From the NCBI GenBank assembly GCA_002803225.1, contig NXFV01000191.1:62001-126000 (forward strand): a DNA stretch of 64,000 nt, read 5' to 3'. The notes beneath the pieces were generated by a model. That model did not search any database, was not told where the DNA came from, and saw only the letters and a program-made list of their open reading frames with translations. This document shows positions 59,772-64,000 of this stretch, in pieces (position 1 is the first letter of the stretch; every line of letters begins with the position of its first letter). The DNA comes from Gamarada debralockiae (Eukaryota > Ascomycota > Leotiomycetes > Helotiales > Hyphodiscaceae). The position numbers and the translations under genes are program-made.

Positions 59772-61158
59772 GATGGAGTGCTGCGTTGCCTCCGTGATTG
59801 AGAAGGAAAGATGTGTCGTAGTAAGAACAAACTTATGGCAAGGTGAGATTATGACTCAAGAGGGAGGTATTGTGATTCCTGATATAAAAATGGGTAGCCG
59901 GATTCTTGCAATCCCCGTTGGTCGGATTACATGAGCGTTCTGGCAGTACAGATCGAAAGCTACACCTCACAAAGCAACACGACGTGCATCGAGGATCGAC
60001 GACCATTCCAGGCCCTTTTCGGTGATACCCAAAAGCATGTCTTCGTCTCATGAAGCTTTCATCTAGAGTTTCCGTCTCGGCAGACTACGAGAACAAAGCC
60101 TTGAACATGAACAACTGACACGCGTCAAGAACTTCGGAAAAACTTCGTCTCCATCCATAACTTCTCTAATTCTAATAACACTTTGCGGATTTTGAAATAG
60201 TCCGTACTAAGCAAAAAAAAGAAAATGCTCCAGCAATTCGGAAGCTATCCGGTGCAGCTCGCACGGATCAAATCTGGGATCCATCACTGTGAACTAGAAC
60301 GCCACCTATGCATGCCACATCTGTCGCTGCGCCCAATAGCGCACGGTCCTCGGCATTGGTAAGCTTTACATCGACGACTCATCACCGGACGGCTCGCAAG
60401 GCGTCACACCTCCGCCAGAACCGCCGTGCCAAAGTGGGAAGCTGAGTTTGCAGTCATGTCTCAGCATGAACTCCAGACGATAGCAGCCAATCGGCTCAAC
60501 CGGACAGGAAATGTAACCTCCGCGACTGCGTGGTGGCCCGAAGATTGTGGGATGTTAATAATTTGATCGCGGTAAACGCGCAATGTGCGGCCTTGTGTCT
60601 GACACTCGATAGGAGTTGCGGCTCCTGTGAGCTTGGCACAAGGCACTTGCACCGAACAAGGTTAGTTGCAACCACCTCTTTGGAACTCCATCGTTCACAT
60701 TGGACCGGTGATTGGCTTGACCGGGGAATGGGTTTGGGTCTCGTAAACTACCGAATGCGCTGCAAGTGGGCCGAGCTTTCCATCGGCTGTGCATGCATTT
60801 TGCAGATGATGATGGACTTCAAATGGCCCGAATGGGAAGACGGCTTGAGGAGGGCTTAGAAGGCGCTTTGGCTAGAAGGGACGATGTTGATCCTGGGAAA
60901 ATATGTGCATACTTGTGGTACCAGAGTGAGAGGACGCCAAATGAGTTCGATCTTCGTGCAGGAAGAGGCTTGTGAGGCGCCTGCCAAGATCGGCACCTAC
61001 ATCGTTCCGAAGACAATCACTGAAAGCCAATGAGTTCTTCAATGCCCTTTTGACATATATTAATAATAACCTTGAAAGTACCATCGGATGTAACCCGACT
61101 GGGAATTAAATGGCCGTATAAAGAAAATTCTGCTGTAGAATGGTAAGATACTACTGTC
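59772..61158. other. Spacer with no supported gene
   Basis: About 1.4 kb. A 109-codon plus frame (60530-60859) starts with a non-ATG codon and has no known match. No RNA gene seen. Confidence 0.4.
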
Positions 61159-62316
61159 CTACAGCTTAACCTCCTTCAGTTGATGCGCAATACTGTTCCG
61201 GAACGACTCTTGAAGCCACAAAGGCCATGAACGCAGCATACTTAACACACTGAAAGACGGCGGCAAAAAAAGCTGTGCACTCTTGCCAGAAACAACCTGC
61301 TTCACAATCGCATCGACTACTTCTTCAGGTTCAAGAACAGGATCATTGAACCCCGGCTTCTCAATCAGTCGCTGAATGAGAGGCGTGCGGATCCAACTGG
61401 GGTGCACAACACTATTCAATTTTCAGATCAGCTTATGTTTGCTTCTTTTGAGGCGACTGGGGAGCTGACGTGGTCCGCACTTCCGGTGCGTTATAGCGAG
61501 ACTTCAATTCCGAAGCCAATCCCTCATGAAAAGCAAGCGCACTCGCTTTCGAACACGAATAATCCACGTTCCCAGCAAGCACAATGAAGCTTGCCATACT
61601 GGCAATCGTCACCACATGGCCATGCCTTTTCTTGATCATCGCCGGCAAGAATTCTCGAACCATCAAGAAGTGCGAGATGGTGTTGACTTCGAACGTCTTA
61701 CGGATGAAGTCTTCTGAGCCATCCAGAATAGTGGCGCCACTGCCGATTCCTGCGTTGTTGATGAGCACGGTAGGTTCACCGACTGATTTGCGGATTTCTG
61801 TTGCTGCGACTTGGATTTGAGAGGACGATGTTACGTCGCATTGGTAGAAATGGATTCCTTGAGCTATTCGTTGTAAGTGACTGAATGATTGAACGGGAAA
61901 GAATGTAGGGGAAAGAGTTCACGGAAAGTAGTCTTCGGAGGGTTAAGATCCATGACCACGACTTTCGTTCCCAGCTTTGAGAATTCTTTCGCCATCAACA
62001 ATCCAATACCACTGCAGCCACCTGAAATTAACACGATCTCTTGGCTCTTGACGAATTTCGCATTGCTCTTCCAGTTGTTGATGACGTATTGTGAGAGCTT
62101 GTTCACGGCCCGAACGATGCCAATTCCGAGAAAGACTTTTAGGGCTTGGATGAAGCGGCGTGACGTTATCACTGAATATGCACGGGCCGGGATGATGGTT
62201 TGAAGCTTCTCTGGGTAGTAGAGGATGGCAAGAAGGAGTGCTCCGGTGACCCGGGAGTCGGATATGACTAGTTTTGTTGGAAGGGTGAGCAGGCTGAAAG
62301 GTTTCGAGAGAGACAT
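61159..62316 (-). CDS. Short-chain dehydrogenase/reductase, membrane-anchored (16C/RDH10-like)
   Basis: Exons 61923-62316, 61470-61863, 61159-61411, total 346 aa. The N-terminal 90 residues contain two hydrophobic stretches, as in lipid-droplet or ER members. The cofactor motif is LISGGCSGIGLLMAKEF near residues 95-111, with VVVMDLNPPK after the second strand suggesting an Asp-type NAD(H) site. Next come FYQCDVTSSS, LINNAGIGSGATIL, the catalytic Ser in IASMASFIV, and the YxxxK motif DYSCSKAS near residue 232. The C-terminal part WIRTPLIQRLIE follows the third exon start. The order and length match fungal retinol-dehydrogenase-like SDRs; substrate unknown. Intron 2 has a gtcagc donor but restores the VHPSWIRTPL segment exactly. 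Confidence 0.93.
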
Positions 62317-62850
62317 ATTGATGTGTTGACGAGGGAAGTAGAATGGAGCGGAAGGATAGAGGATGTGAAGATGTAGGAAATGATATAACGATGAGTTACA
62401 TCAAGATAAAGAGGTTTCAAAAGTGCAATGATAGTTTTCCCCAGGTATGCCGCGTTCAATGGTGAAGTGTGCTTGTGCCGAGGCATTGCAAATGTGGGGC
62501 AAACTGAACGTAGGCAAATCGTGGGGACGGAAACCAGGGGCACAGTGAAAAACTGGAGAAAATCCGAAAAATAAACCACTAAACCATTTTCTATTAATAC
62601 TCGGATTTTTGGCATTCCGAGATACCATTATCAAGCTTATGGTTTGTCTACACCATCTGAGGTATTCCTTTGCAAATAAATGAGGAGACAAAACACAGTC
62701 ACGTGGCATTCGCAACGCTGACTGCTTTGGGCAACCATTTTCGTTCGGATTTCGTACTCGTAATCGCAAAAGTATGGAAGCTAAGTTATGAAGAGGTACA
62801 TATATTTTGATTTGAAGTGAGGGCTCCATCCAAAGTTTGAACGTTCGAAC
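62317..62850. other. Spacer between SDR and SSADH genes
   Basis: About 530 bp. A 142-codon minus frame (62401-62829) overlaps the SDR promoter. It starts with a non-conserved stretch and resembles no family, so I treat it as chance. Confidence 0.45.
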
Positions 62851-64000
62851 TCAGAAATGACCATCAAGAGTCAAAGTACCAGTCTTTGTGACCAGGTACT
62901 CAGCGACAGCGACATCTTTTCCAGACTCTTTACCGTAACCTGACTCTTTAATTCCTCCGAATGGAGATTCCGCTGCAGAGGAATTACCTAGTCTCTGTGA
63001 GCAAAGGTACAAGCTTTTCATCCGATCATAGAACTCACCTGTGTTCATGCCGATCATGCCAGCCTCGAGATTCTCCAAAAGCCTCCAAGCTCGATCGATA
63101 TTCTTGGTGAAGTAATATGAAGCCAAGCCCATCTAAAACCAGCGCGTCAGTAAGCTAATCCATATCCTTGGTTTCATAGAGACTCACACTGGTGTTGTTT
63201 GCAGCAGTCACAGCCTCTTCCTCAGTCTCGAAAGAGTACAGAGCCAAGACAGGCGCAAAGGTCTCCTCCTCGGTGATCAACATCTCTTTCTTCGCTCCTA
63301 GAATGATGGTAGGTTCGAAGAAATATCCGGAAGTACCCATCACCTTTCCTCCTCCCAGCACAATCTGCCCTCCATGCTTCTTGGCATCTTCGACCTGGTT
63401 GAGCGCCTTGTCAAGACTTCGTGGAGTAGTGACTGGCCCCATGGTTGTGCTCTTCTCAGCGCCGTGGCCGACGACCAATTTGGCTGTGGCATCTTTCAAC
63501 ATGGCAGCGAATTTATCGTAGACTCCACTTTGGACGTAGACGCGATTCGCGGTGATGCAAGCCTGTCCGGCGTGTCTCCATTTGAGGGCCATGAGCGCTG
63601 AGAAGACGTTAGCAATTGGTACTTGCTCATAAACTACAACAATTCATACCTGCAAGTGCTTGGTTCAAATCGGCGTCGTCAAAAACCAGGAAGGGGCAGT
63701 TTCCGCCAAGTTCTAGAGTGACCTTCTTCAAACCATCCGAGCAGAGCTTTGCAACCAACTTCCCAACACGTGTCTGGGACAAAGTCAGTCTGTACTCTCC
63801 AACTTGAGTGCATGAGTACTCACAGATCCAGTAAATGTAACCTTCTTGATCAGAGGATGACGGCACAATGCCTCACTCAAAGCAGGGGTATTTTCCAAAC
63901 TGGTTGTCAACACACTGAGAACTCCCCTAGGAAATCCAGCTTGAGCAGCAAGCTCTGCCAAAGCTAACACCGAAAGAGGAGTTTCCGGAGACGGCTTGAT
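62851..64000 (-). CDS. Succinate-semialdehyde dehydrogenase, 5' end beyond window
   Basis: Exons in window: 63824-64000 (continues past the edge), 63650-63773, 63188-63597, 63039-63132, 62851-62987, giving the C-terminal 313 aa. It begins [20 protein letters not shown], with KKVTFTGS, the general-base Glu in [14 protein letters not shown], the catalytic Cys in [32 protein letters not shown], and the C-terminal [19 protein letters not shown], as in GabD-type enzymes. NAD(P)+-dependent oxidation of succinate semialdehyde to succinate is the last step of the GABA shunt. The last intron uses the second of two nearby AG sites (actag); the first would give an immediate stop. The N-terminus and any targeting signal cannot be seen. 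Confidence 0.94.

Noticed and set aside
60530..60859. Plus-strand 109-codon frame
   Set aside because: Starts at a non-ATG codon, has no known motif and an opposing frame of similar length; no evidence for a gene.
62401..62829. 142-codon minus-strand frame between SDR and SSADH
   Set aside because: Position in a promoter spacer, irregular composition and no recognisable family; likely chance.
1..64000. CRISPR arrays, insertion sequences, bacterial operons
   Set aside because: Intron-rich genes and fungal protein families show a eukaryotic genome; no spaced direct repeats of CRISPR form and no transposase with terminal repeats were found.

Overview
The window looks like nuclear DNA of a filamentous ascomycete (Pezizomycotina). 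Introns are mostly 45-75 bp with GTAAGT/GTGAGT-like donors, CTAAC/CTGAC branch sites and AG acceptors. Gene families are typical of moulds: a Zn2Cys6 regulator, RTA1, GH47, GDS1, OMS1 and AtuA-like. A Leotiomycetes-type genome is my guess and is not proven. All gene models were built by hand from reading frames and splice signals.

Left arm (1-27 kb), mostly intact genes. A giant 12-exon glycosyltransferase gene (65-9669) joins an N-terminal barrel-like region, many membrane spans and a C-terminal PelF-like GT4 module. Next come an RTA1 membrane protein, a Zn2Cys6 regulator, a secreted GH47 alpha-mannosidase, a broken RING-finger fragment and a 294-aa protein whose pattern recalls fungal gasdermin-like proteins. 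On the minus strand lies a 16-exon Ala-rich secreted protein built largely from tiny phase-0 exons. The mitochondrial ETF-ubiquinone oxidoreductase closes this arm.

Middle (28-49 kb), a gene graveyard. A 955-aa protein with a PD-(D/E)XK-like motif (29990-33053, minus) is flanked by a decayed tandem copy of its own 3' half, a GC-rich palindromic patch and a 19-bp minisatellite. Further on are an ORF interrupted by a single in-frame TGA, a frameshifted member of a fungal hypothetical family, a cytochrome P450 C-terminal relic and a FAD-dependent (DAO-type) oxidoreductase relic. One conserved gene, GDS1-like, sits among them. Long stretches hold no gene I can support.

Right arm (49.8-64 kb), dense and almost all on the minus strand: an OMS1-like mitochondrial methyltransferase, an SCI1/HEL117-like Arg/Ser-rich protein, a conserved fungal membrane protein, a small plus-strand single-pass membrane protein, an AtuA-like (DUF1446) protein, a DUF3445 heme-dependent oxidative N-demethylase-like protein, an SDR, and the 3' part of a succinate-semialdehyde dehydrogenase cut by the window edge. 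AtuA-like, DUF3445, SDR, SSADH and ETF-QO are all small-molecule or organic-acid catabolism functions, but nothing in the sequence shows that they act together.
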